64,000 nucleotides of DNA from Xaviernesmea oryzae (GTDB taxonomy: Bacteria; Pseudomonadota; Alphaproteobacteria; Rhizobiales; Rhizobiaceae): the NCBI RefSeq assembly GCF_900177415.1, contig NZ_FXAF01000011.1, positions 248,001 through 312,000 of the forward strand, written 5' to 3'. The notes under the pieces were generated by a model. That model was not told where the DNA came from. It saw nothing but the letters and a program-made list of their open reading frames with translations, and did no database searches. Positions 53,684 to 61,906 of this stretch are shown piece after piece (position 1 is the stretch's first letter; every line of letters starts with the position of its first letter). The position numbers and the translations under genes were made by a program.

Positions 53684-55149
53684 GCGAGTCGGTCTCCGAA
53701 CAGGAACTGCATGGCGCGGTCGAGCCGGATATGCGGCACCGAGAGTTTCAGGCCCCCATTGGTTTCTTCCAGCGCCGGCGGGCGGAAACGCACCACGTTG
53801 ATCTCCGGAAGCTCCGCCTTCGGCGCATCGAGCTTTTGAAAGAACGCTTCAGGATCTTCCGGCAAGTCGCCGGGAAATATGGCGGTTTTCCTTTCCCCGT
53901 CGAAGCGCTCACCATCGATCGTCTCGCCTGCCATCGGCGTGCCGACGATGACCGGCAGGAGCTGGTTGCCCTCCTTCACCGTCGCCTCGCGGGTGGCGCG
54001 GACGGACGCGATCGCCATGACCTCGATGCCGGCGCCGGCCATGCCGATGCGCTGGATGGCGCGGTCCACGAGGCGGCCCGTCAGTCTCTCCAGCCGGTCG
54101 TGGCTTTCGTGGTGCAGGTGGTCGGCCTTGGTCGCGGCAACCAGGACCTTGTCGATCCTGCGCCCGAGGAGGGCGGAGAAGAAGCTGTTGTGGCCGGGGC
54201 GGAAACAGGCGAGCACGTCCGTCAGCGCCCGTTCCAGGTCCTGCACCGCTTCCGGACCGCGATTGATCGCCTGCAGCGCGTCGATCAGCACGATCTGCCG
54301 GTCGAGCCGGGCGAAATGCTCGCGGAAGAAGGGTTTGACGACGACGTTCTTGTAGGCGTCGTAGCGGCGCTCCATCATCGCCCGCAGCGAGCCTTTGGGC
54401 GCTTTCGCGTCCGGAATGTTCGGCAGCGGCGCGAAGGTGAGCGCCGGCGAGCCCTCCAGATCCCCGGGCATCAGGAAGCGGCCGGGCGGCAGGGTGGACA
54501 GCGAGCGCTCGTCGTCCTTGCAGGCCCTGAGATAGGCAGCGAAGCTTTCGGAAAGCCGCCTGGCGGTCATCTCGTCTGCCGGCGCATCCATGTCGATGCT
54601 AGAAGCGAGCGCCAGCCATTCCCGCGACAATTCCCTGCGTATGCCCGTTTCGGCGAGCGCTGCGGTATTTTCGCTGAATGCCCGAAAATCCTGTGCCAGA
54701 AGCGGCAGGTCGAGCAGCCATTCGCCCGGATAGTCGACGATATCGATGGAAAGCCGGCCGCGTGAAAACATCCGGTTCCAGCCGCTGGCGCTCTGATAGT
54801 CGAGGGTGATGCGCAATTCGGAAATGGCGCGGGTGGAATCCGGCCAGACCCGGTCGCGCACCAGCGCCTGGATGTGATCCTCGTACTGGAAGCGCGGGAT
54901 CGCGTCGTCCGGCTGCGGTTCGAGCCGTACGGCCGAGACCCGGCCGGAACGCAACGCCTCGAAGAGCGGCAGGCGGCCGCCGTTCAGAAGATTGTGGACG
55001 AGCGAGGAGATGAACACCGTCTTGCCCGCTCGCGACAGGCCCGTCACGCCCAGTCTGATCGCGGGATGCACGAGACCCGAAGCGCGGTCGGCGATATTGT
55101 CCAGCGCGATGCGGGCGTCGTCGGTGAAGCTGGTAAGCGAAGGCGGCAA
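53680..55149 (-). CDS. YcjX-like (DUF463) GTPase
   Basis: A 489-residue P-loop GTPase of the DUF463 family. Walker A GLSRAGKT is at residues 37-44, Walker B is in IDIVDYPGEWLLDL, and VLVAATKADHLHHES carries the TKAD guanine-specificity motif. LIDALQAINRGPEAVQDLERAL is a family block. The TTG at 55149 is the only upstream start codon available close to the conserved N-terminus. It is the first gene of the ycjX-ycjF pair and ends by overlap with ycjF. Confidence 0.9.
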   Translation of the reverse strand: MPPSLTSFTDDARIALDNIADRASGLVHPAIRLGVTGLSRAGKTVFISSLVHNLLNGGRLPLFEALRSGRVSAVRLEPQPDDAIPRFQYEDHIQALVRDRVWPDSTRAISELRITLDYQSASGWNRMFSRGRLSIDIVDYPGEWLLDLPLLAQDFRAFSENTAALAETGIRRELSREWLALASSIDMDAPADEMTARRLSESFAAYLRACKDDERSLSTLPPGRFLMPGDLEGSPALTFAPLPNIPDAKAPKGSLRAMMERRYDAYKNVVVKPFFREHFARLDRQIVLIDALQAINRGPEAVQDLERALTDVLACFRPGHNSFFSALLGRRIDKVLVAATKADHLHHESHDRLERLTGRLVDRAIQRIGMAGAGIEVMAIASVRATREATVKEGNQLLPVIVGTPMAGETIDGERFDGERKTAIFPGDLPEDPEAFFQKLDAPKAELPEINVVRFRPPALEETNGGLKLSVPHIRLDRAMQFLFGDRLA

Positions 55150-55220
55150 GGCGTCGTTCCGGATCCAGTGTTTTCAGCTATATAGGATGGGCAGCCGCCG
55201 CCGCAAAGGCGGGGATCGTC

Positions 55221-55730
55221 TCAGACCGTCAGGAAATCGGTGAGCACCCAAACCGCATCCGAGCCTGCGACGAAGCCGCGGTAGTCCAGCACCGCCAGTC
55301 CGGCGGGCGGATAGCCGCCCGGGATCGCCGCCACCATGCGGTCGGCCCCGATGAGCGCTTCCAGCACCTCTTCCATGGTCGGATTGTGACCGACCAGCAT
55401 GACCGAGCGGCTGTCCTTCTGCCCGTCGAGGACGGCGAGGTAGGTGGCGAGCGAGCCGTTGTAGAGTTCGTCGATATAGACCGGCTCGATCGTCTCGCTG
55501 ACGGCGCGGCGGACCGCTTCGGCCGTCTGGCGGCAGCGGATTGCCGTCGAGCTGACGAGGAGGTCGGGGCGGTAGTTCCGGTCGGCCGCCTTGTCGGCGA
55601 CGATCTCCGCTTCCGCAAAGCCCTGATTGTCGAGCGTGCGGTCGAAATCGTGCTGTCCCGGCTCCGCCCAGCCCGATCTGGCATGACGCAGCAGGTAGAT
55701 GCGGGAAGGAGGAGGCGTAATCGTCGTCAT
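55221..55730 (-). CDS. SixA-like histidine phosphatase
   Basis: A 169-residue histidine phosphatase superfamily protein. The catalytic histidine is in LLRHARSGWAEPG (R15-H16-A17), and the second active-site histidine is in VMLVGHNPTMEEV. The short size and RHA form match SixA, which in E. coli dephosphorylates the Hpt domain of ArcB or related phosphotransfer proteins. The ATG at 55730 follows GGAGGAG. It lies 71 bases upstream of ycjX on the same strand. Confidence 0.87.
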   Translation of the reverse strand: MTTITPPPSRIYLLRHARSGWAEPGQHDFDRTLDNQGFAEAEIVADKAADRNYRPDLLVSSTAIRCRQTAEAVRRAVSETIEPVYIDELYNGSLATYLAVLDGQKDSRSVMLVGHNPTMEEVLEALIGADRMVAAIPGGYPPAGLAVLDYRGFVAGSDAVWVLTDFLTV

Positions 55731-56002
55731 GCCCGGCGCCGAAACTTGGAAATTCGAAAGGATGGGTACCTGTCGGACGGGGCCTCGTCAACTGCCCCCG
55801 ATGTCCCGGAATAATCCCGCACAAGCCCGTGACATTAGACGGAACGACTATGTCGGCTACAAATAAAAGCTTAAAAAATAGCCGTTTAGATGATTTCTGT
55901 GACAGTTTTAAAAATGCTTTAATGCTGGCCCGCAAGGCTTGAACCGCCTGGGGCACATGGGATATAGAGGCGCCGCATGAGATGTTCTTCAGGAGAATCG
56001 CG

Positions 56003-56422
56003 TTGAGTGAGAAGATCGATCTTAGCAATTATGTGCTCTCGGAAGACGACGAGTTCATGAATGCAAATCAAAAGGCGTATTTCCGGGCCAAATTGATCGC
56101 TTGGAAAAATGACATCCTGAGAGAAGCGCGCGAAACGCTGGATCACCTGGCAGAAGAAAGCGCAAATCATCCCGATCTCGCCGACCGGGCCTCCTCCGAA
56201 ACCGACAGAGCTATCGAACTTCGCGCCCGCGACCGCCAGCGCAAGCTGATTGCCAAGATCGACGCCGCCCTCCAGCGCATCGAAGACGGCACCTACGGTT
56301 ACTGCGAGGAGACCGGCGAGCCGATCGGCCTCAAACGCCTCGACGCCCGCCCGATCGCAACCCTGTCGATCGAAGCGCAGGAACGCCACGAGCGCCGCGA
56401 AAAGGTCTATAGGGACGAATAA
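56003..56422 (+). CDS. dksA: DksA-type RNA polymerase-binding transcription factor lacking the zinc ligands
   Basis: A 139-residue DksA/TraR family protein that binds the RNA polymerase secondary channel with ppGpp. The coiled-coil tip residues DLADRASSETD contain the conserved D..A in the tip, and the C-terminal domain is IEDGTYGYCEETGEPIGLKR followed by LDARPIATLSIEAQE. Only one of the four zinc-finger cysteines remains (C in GYCEETG; the others are replaced by T, L/S and A), so it belongs to the zinc-independent type common in alphaproteobacteria. TTG at 56003 is chosen: AGGAGAA lies upstream, and the protein then starts MSEKIDLS as in relatives. It is followed by a terminator. Confidence 0.9.
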   Translation: MSEKIDLSNYVLSEDDEFMNANQKAYFRAKLIAWKNDILREARETLDHLAEESANHPDLADRASSETDRAIELRARDRQRKLIAKIDAALQRIEDGTYGYCEETGEPIGLKRLDARPIATLSIEAQERHERREKVYRDE

Positions 56423-56449
56423 TCTCGCAACTGCCCAAAACCAATTCAG

Positions 56450-56477
56450 AAGGCACGGGGTCTCCCTGTGCCTTTTT
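56450..56477 (+). terminator. Rho-independent terminator of dksA
   Basis: Stem AAGGCACGGG / CCCTGTGCCTT with one bulged T and a four-base loop, followed by a run of T (CCTTTTTTA). It lies about 30 bases beyond the dksA stop. Confidence 0.85.
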
Positions 56478-56511
56478 TATTGGTCGGATGAGGAGGAACA
56501 CGCCGCCTCGC

Positions 56512-57540
56512 TCACTTGTCGCGGGTGACGGACATCTCGCCGAAAATGCGGGCGACTTCCGCCTGCAGGGAGGGTTCGGGCGTTGCCCCGGTAACCGGCG
56601 GCACCGAAGGATCGCGCGGCAGCGTCTGGCGGTTCGCCTGTCCGGAGGCCGCGGCCTCGCGGGCGGCGAGGTTGTTGGCCATTTCCTGTTCGAGGATTTT
56701 CTCGAAGTCGCTGCCGAGCTGTTTCGGCTTCTCCGCGGCGGTCTGTAACGCGGGGGGCACGGTTGCGGGGTTGATGGGCACCACGCGCGGCTCCGGCTCC
56801 TCCTGAAAGACACGGCCCCGGGCTGCATCGAGCACCTCGGCGGCGTTGTCGAGCGAATGGGCGGCGGCATTGGCGGCCGCCAGGGCTGCGATCGGCCGCA
56901 GCGGTTCGGGCCTTACGTCGGGCGTCTGGGAAACGGGGACGTCGGACCTGGACGCGGATAGCGGTTCTGAAGCCGGCGCCGGCGGAAGAGGCCTGGAGGG
57001 TGCAGGCGCGCTCGCCGGCTGCACCACGCCGGGAACGGGAGCCGTAGCGGCCGAAGCGGGACGAGGAGCCTCCCGTGCGGCAAGGCTTTCCGCTGCCGGC
57101 TCGATGCGGCGTTCCGGTGGCGCCGGACGCTGGGCCGGAGCGGTTCGCGGTCCGGCAGCCGGCATGGCGGAGAAAGGAACGATATCCTGGGATTCCGAAA
57201 CCTCCGAACGGCTTGCGGCGGACGCCGATGCGGCCCGCGTACCGCTCGTGGCGGTCGAAATCCCGCTCTCGATGACGATATCGGTCGGTCCGCCGATCAT
57301 GATGAGGTGTTCGACATTGTCGCGGCGCACGAGAACGAGGCGGCGGCGCGTATCGACCGCAGCGGCATCCAGCACCTGCAGCCTCGGCTGACGGTTCTTG
57401 CCGCCGCGCACGAAAGGCGAGGGGCCGTTGCGGCCGCGGATCATCCACAGAACGCCGATCAGCAGGAGGAGGCCGACGCCGACGCCGACAATGGCGATCA
57501 CGAGGCGGCTGCCATAGGCGCTCAACAGATCTTCGAACAT
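56512..57540 (-). CDS. FliO-like single-pass membrane protein
   Basis: A 342-residue protein. One membrane helix (RLVIAIVGVGVGLLLLIGVL, about residues 12-31) is followed by a small domain, LQVLDAAAVDTRRRLVLVRR and DNVEHLIMIGGPTDIVIE (about 54-91), that resembles the flagellar FliO domain. The last 240 residues are Pro/Ala-rich and low in complexity, ending in a short acidic helical segment (FEKILEQEMANNLAAREAAA). The ATG at 57540 follows AGGAG at eight bases; a GTG three codons upstream is too close to it. No flagellar genes are near, so a role outside the flagellum is possible. It is divergent from cckA. Confidence 0.78.
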   Translation of the reverse strand: MFEDLLSAYGSRLVIAIVGVGVGLLLLIGVLWMIRGRNGPSPFVRGGKNRQPRLQVLDAAAVDTRRRLVLVRRDNVEHLIMIGGPTDIVIESGISTATSGTRAASASAASRSEVSESQDIVPFSAMPAAGPRTAPAQRPAPPERRIEPAAESLAAREAPRPASAATAPVPGVVQPASAPAPSRPLPPAPASEPLSASRSDVPVSQTPDVRPEPLRPIAALAAANAAAHSLDNAAEVLDAARGRVFQEEPEPRVVPINPATVPPALQTAAEKPKQLGSDFEKILEQEMANNLAAREAAASGQANRQTLPRDPSVPPVTGATPEPSLQAEVARIFGEMSVTRDK

Positions 57541-57793
57541 TTTTGCCACTCCTCATGTGAACGCTGCCGTAAAAGACGACTTTTTTCCCGCCGAGGCAAG
57601 CCGCCGGTCGTCATTCTGCAGAGCTGAAAATACAGAACGGAATGGCAAAGATAGGTCACGCCGGCAAACTGTCCCGGGTTTTATGGACTTGCGGAGCTTT
57701 TTGCTTCATCTGCAACTTGCTAAGAAGGAATCGCGGGATTTTCGTTCCCGGGAATATCCATGGCCGGGGCGCCGGCCGAAATGCGAGGAATTG

Positions 57794-60403
57794 ATGACGA
57801 AGTTGCAGCAAGGCGGCAACTACGAAGCGCCCCTGGTGGATCGCGGTTCGCGCGGCGGCACCATCATCCGGATCATTCTCCTGGCGCTTGTGCTCTGCGG
57901 CGTGGCCGCGGGTTTCGTGCTGTTCCAGCACGCGCTCGACAACGAAGTCGTGCTCGGCCTTCTCGGCATCCTCGCGATGGTGGGCATCTTCTTCCTGGTT
58001 TCCTCCATCATCGGCTTTGTCGAGGTGATGCCGCAGTCCCGCTCCGACGAGCTCGCGCGCGGCTTTCTCGCCAATCATCCCGACGGCATCCTGATCACCG
58101 ATCCACGGGGCCGCATTCTTTACGCCAATGCCGCCTACGGCCGCCTGACCGGTGCGACCAGGGCGAGCAACGTGCAGTCCCTCGAAGCGCTGCTGTCGAA
58201 GACCCGCGAATCGACCGAAGCGCTCTACCGGCTGACCGCGGCGCTGCGCGAAGGCCGCGAAGGCCACGAGGAATTCCGGCTTCTGCAGCCGCTCGGCCGT
58301 GCGACCGGCAATGGTTCCGGCGCCCACTGGTATCGCCTGAAAGCGCGGCTGCTGGGGCCTGCCGGAAAAGGTCAGCTCGATATCTGGCAGATTACCGACA
58401 TCACATCGGAGCGGGAGGACCAGGAGCGGTTTTTCCGCGAATTGCAGAATGCCATCGACTATCTCGATCATGCCCCTGCAGGGTTCTTCTCCGCCGGCAA
58501 GAAGGGCGAGATCTTCTATCTGAACGCCACGCTGGCCGAGTGGCTCGGCATCGACCTCACCAAATTCGTGCCGCGTTCCACGACGATCGCCGATCTCGTG
58601 GCGGGCGAGGGCATGGCGCTCATCCAGTCCGTGCAGGCGGCGCCGGGTCTCGATCGCACCGAAACGCTTGATCTCGATCTGCGCCGCGCCAACGGCCAGA
58701 GCCTGCCGGTGCGGCTGGTGCACAGCGTCAGCGCCACCCGTGACGGTGCGCCCGGCGAAAGCCGCACGATCGTGCTGGCGCGGCCGAAGGGCGGCGAGGG
58801 CGACCAGTCGGCCTCCGCCATGCGCTTCACCCGCTTCTTCAACAATACGCCGATGGCGATCGCCTCGGTCGACGGCGGCGGAAAAATCCTGCGCATCAAC
58901 GCGCCGTTCCTGAAACTGTTTGCCGGGGTCGTGTCCCGCGACGAGGTGGAGGCGGGCGCCGATCTCGAACGCATCGTGCACGAGAATTCCCGCCAGCAGC
59001 TGATGCAGGCGCTCGCCGCCGCCAAGGACCGGCAGGGCGACATAGCCCCGATCGATTCGCGTCACCCCGGCGACGAGAACCGTTACGTGCGCTTCTACGT
59101 CAATGCCGTCATCGACGAGAGCGACGAGGCTCCGGAAGAGGCGGCGATCGTCTATGCCGTCGAGACGACCGAGCAGAAGGCGCTCGAGACCCAGATGGCG
59201 CAGACCCAGAAGCTCAACGCGGTCGGCACACTGGCAGGCGGCATCGCACACGATTTCAACAACGTGCTGACGGCGATCCTGCTCTCCTCGGATCATCTTC
59301 TTTTGCAGGCGCGCCCTTCCGATGCGAGCTTTGCCGATCTGATGGAGATCAAGCGCAACGCCAATCGCGCGGCGGTGCTGGTGCGTCAGCTTCTCGCCTT
59401 CTCGCGCAAGCAGACCATGCGTCCGGCGGTATTGAACCTCACCGATGTCGTGGGCGACCTGCGCATGCTGGTCGACCGGCTGATCTCCGGCACGAATGTG
59501 AAGCTGGAAGTGGATTACGGCCGCGACCTCTGGCCCGTCCGCACCGACCTTTCGCAATTCGAGCAGGTGCTGATCAACCTTTGCGTCAACGCGCGCGACG
59601 CCATGCCCCAAGGCGGCACGATCCTCATCAAGACCCGCAATGTCTCGGCCGGCGAAGCGGCCGGTTTCCATCAGGCGGACCTGCCGGCCGAGGATTTCGT
59701 CATGGTGGAGGTTTCCGACACCGGCACGGGCATTTCGTCCGAAATCATGGACAAGATCTTCGAGCCCTTCTTCACGACGAAGGAAGTGGGCAAGGGGACG
59801 GGCCTCGGCCTTTCCATGGTCTATGGCATCGTCAAGCAGTCTGGGGGCTATATCTATCCGGAATCGGAAGTCGGCCGCGGAACGAGCTTCCGCATCTTCC
59901 TGCCGCGTTATGTTCAGGAAACGCCGGCGGTGGTGCAGGAGGCCGCTCCCGCGGCCGGTTCTTCGACCGAACAGGCCGCCCCGCCGCCGGTCGTTTCCCG
60001 GCCGCCCGCCGAAGACCTCGATCTGACCGGCAAATCGGCGGTCGTCCTGCTGGTGGAAGACGAGGAGGCGGTCCGGCGCGGCGGCAAGCGCATGCTGGAA
60101 ACGCGAGGCTATACGGTACATGAGGCGGGTTCGGGCACCGAAGCCCTGGAGATCATGGAGGAGCTTGAAGGCAAGGTCGACATCGTCGTTTCCGATGTCG
60201 TCATGCCTGAGATGGACGGACCGACGCTGCTCACCGAGCTGCGGAAATCCTATCCGGATCTGAAATTCATCTTCGTCTCGGGCTATGCGGAGGATGCTTT
60301 TGCCCGCAACCTGCCGGCCGACGCCAAGTTCGGCTTCCTGCCGAAGCCGTTCTCGCTGAAGCAACTCGCCGTGGCCGTCCGCGAGATGCTCGATTCGGAC
60401 TGA
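57794..60403 (+). CDS. cckA: Cell cycle hybrid histidine kinase CckA
   Basis: An 869-residue membrane hybrid kinase at the top of the CckA-ChpT-CtrA phosphorelay. Two membrane helices (about 25-45 and 55-75) precede PAS-like domains (about 95-210, 225-350 and 360-470). The dimerisation/phosphoacceptor helix GGIAHDFNNVLTAIL has H486, then the ATPase has the N-box NLCVNARDAM, DTGTGIS and GTGLGLS. A receiver domain follows a Pro/Ala linker with the phosphoacceptor D801 in DIVVSDVVMPEMDG. The ATG at 57794 follows GAGGA; an open frame extends upstream to 57557 without support. ChpT and CtrA genes are not in the window. Confidence 0.95.
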   Translation: MTKLQQGGNYEAPLVDRGSRGGTIIRIILLALVLCGVAAGFVLFQHALDNEVVLGLLGILAMVGIFFLVSSIIGFVEVMPQSRSDELARGFLANHPDGILITDPRGRILYANAAYGRLTGATRASNVQSLEALLSKTRESTEALYRLTAALREGREGHEEFRLLQPLGRATGNGSGAHWYRLKARLLGPAGKGQLDIWQITDITSEREDQERFFRELQNAIDYLDHAPAGFFSAGKKGEIFYLNATLAEWLGIDLTKFVPRSTTIADLVAGEGMALIQSVQAAPGLDRTETLDLDLRRANGQSLPVRLVHSVSATRDGAPGESRTIVLARPKGGEGDQSASAMRFTRFFNNTPMAIASVDGGGKILRINAPFLKLFAGVVSRDEVEAGADLERIVHENSRQQLMQALAAAKDRQGDIAPIDSRHPGDENRYVRFYVNAVIDESDEAPEEAAIVYAVETTEQKALETQMAQTQKLNAVGTLAGGIAHDFNNVLTAILLSSDHLLLQARPSDASFADLMEIKRNANRAAVLVRQLLAFSRKQTMRPAVLNLTDVVGDLRMLVDRLISGTNVKLEVDYGRDLWPVRTDLSQFEQVLINLCVNARDAMPQGGTILIKTRNVSAGEAAGFHQADLPAEDFVMVEVSDTGTGISSEIMDKIFEPFFTTKEVGKGTGLGLSMVYGIVKQSGGYIYPESEVGRGTSFRIFLPRYVQETPAVVQEAAPAAGSSTEQAAPPPVVSRPPAEDLDLTGKSAVVLLVEDEEAVRRGGKRMLETRGYTVHEAGSGTEALEIMEELEGKVDIVVSDVVMPEMDGPTLLTELRKSYPDLKFIFVSGYAEDAFARNLPADAKFGFLPKPFSLKQLAVAVREMLDSD

Positions 60404-60505
60404 GGGCCGCGCGTTTCGCCGGATTTCCCAAGCCGTTGCGATTCGTCTCGGAATTGCCGCTACGCATTGTTTTCCTTAGCGGATTTTCCACATGTGGCAA
60501 AGCGT

Positions 60506-60520
60506 GAACATCACCGGAAC
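60506..60520 (+). promoter_or_regulatory. LexA (SOS) box upstream of recA
   Basis: GAACATCACCGGAAC is a direct repeat GAAC-N7-GAAC, the alphaproteobacterial LexA-binding consensus. It lies 129 bases before the recA start. A weaker match GAAC-N7-GTAC follows near 60570-60586. Confidence 0.85.
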
Positions 60521-60648
60521 GAAATCGGAATAATTATTTTAAGTCAATCTGTTGGTCAGGCATTGTCAAATGAGAACAAACAGGGTACATCACCTTTATC
60601 GGCTGCTTCATTGCTTGCGCGGCGGCAATAACCTAAAGGTGGGATCAC

Positions 60649-61737
60649 ATGGCACAGAATAGTTTGCGGCTCGTAGAGGATAAAGCGGTGGACAAGAGCA
60701 AGGCGCTGGAAGCGGCACTGTCGCAGATCGAACGATCCTTCGGAAAAGGATCGATCATGAAGCTCGGCTCGAACGAGAATATCGTCGAGATCGAGACGGT
60801 CCCCACGGGTTCTCTCAGCCTCGATATTGCGCTCGGCATCGGCGGCCTTCCGAAGGGGCGCATCGTTGAGATCTACGGTCCGGAAAGCTCGGGCAAGACG
60901 ACGCTCGCGCTGCAGACGATTGCCGAATCCCAGAAGAGGGGAGGCATCTGCGCCTTCGTCGACGCCGAACATGCGCTCGATCCGGTCTATGCGCGCAAGC
61001 TTGGCGTCGACCTCCAGAACCTTCTGATTTCCCAGCCGGATACCGGCGAGCAGGCGCTTGAGATCACCGATACGCTGGTCCGCTCCGGCGCGATCGACGT
61101 GCTGGTCGTCGACTCGGTCGCGGCGCTGACGCCGCGCGCCGAAATCGAAGGCGAGATGGGCGATAATCTGCCGGGCATGCAGGCCCGCCTGATGAGCCAG
61201 GCGCTGCGCAAGCTGACCGCCTCCATCTCGCGCTCCAACTGCATGGTCATCTTCATCAACCAGATCCGCATGAAGATCGGCGTCATGTTCGGTTCGCCGG
61301 AAACCACGACGGGCGGCAACGCGCTGAAGTTTTATGCCTCGGTCCGCCTCGACATCCGCCGTATCGGCCAGGTCAAGGAGCGCGAGGAGGTGGTCGGCAA
61401 CCAGACCCGCGTCAAGGTCGTCAAGAACAAGATGGCTCCTCCCTTCAAGCAGGTCGAATTCGACATCATGTATGGCGAGGGCGTCTCCAAGACCGGCGAA
61501 TTGATCGATCTCGGCGTCAAGGCGGGTATCGTCGAAAAGTCCGGCGCCTGGTTCTCCTATAACAGCCAGCGCCTTGGCCAGGGCCGCGAAAACGCAAAGC
61601 TCTTCCTGCGCGACAATCCGGAGCTCGCCCGCGAGATCGAAATGTCGCTTCGCCAGAATGCCGGCCTCATTGCCGACCGCTTCCTGCAGAACGGCGGTCC
61701 GGACGCCGACGACGGCGACGCGGCTGCCGAAATGTAA
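60649..61737 (+). CDS. recA: Recombinase RecA
   Basis: A 362-residue DNA strand-exchange protein and LexA co-protease. Walker A GPESSGKT is at residues 77-84, DVLVVDSVAALTPRAEIEGE carries Walker B, and the DNA-binding loops GDNLPGMQARLMSQALRK and INQIRMKIGVMFGSPETTTG are intact. The C-terminus is acidic (GGPDADDGDAAAEM) as in other RecA proteins. The ATG at 60649 follows AAGGTGGG. Regulation by LexA is indicated by the upstream box. Confidence 0.99.
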   Translation: MAQNSLRLVEDKAVDKSKALEAALSQIERSFGKGSIMKLGSNENIVEIETVPTGSLSLDIALGIGGLPKGRIVEIYGPESSGKTTLALQTIAESQKRGGICAFVDAEHALDPVYARKLGVDLQNLLISQPDTGEQALEITDTLVRSGAIDVLVVDSVAALTPRAEIEGEMGDNLPGMQARLMSQALRKLTASISRSNCMVIFINQIRMKIGVMFGSPETTTGGNALKFYASVRLDIRRIGQVKEREEVVGNQTRVKVVKNKMAPPFKQVEFDIMYGEGVSKTGELIDLGVKAGIVEKSGAWFSYNSQRLGQGRENAKLFLRDNPELAREIEMSLRQNAGLIADRFLQNGGPDADDGDAAAEM

Positions 61738-61763
61738 GCGGTTCCGCCGCACTCGGAGCTTCT

Positions 61764-61817
61764 CCGGCCGCTTGCTTTTCGAGCCGGCTGCCCATCGAAA
61801 GATGAGCGGCCGGTTTC
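61764..61817 (+). terminator. Possible long-loop terminator after recA
   Basis: CCGGCCGCT (61764-61772) and AGCGGCCGG (61805-61813) form a nine-base stem with an inner CATC-GAAA-GATG hairpin in the loop, followed by TTTCT. The loop is longer than in typical intrinsic terminators and the T run is short. Confidence 0.45.
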
Positions 61818-61906
61818 TCGTTCGTCTGGACAGCCGGGAGCGCGGGCGATACAAGCCTTTGGTTTTCGAATAACAGGACCGCATCCGGCGGTAAAAAGGG
61901 CGTAGC

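Noticed and set aside
57656..60364. 902-codon minus-strand frame antisense to cckA
   Set aside because: CckA is unmistakable on the plus strand; the antisense frame shows only shadow composition.
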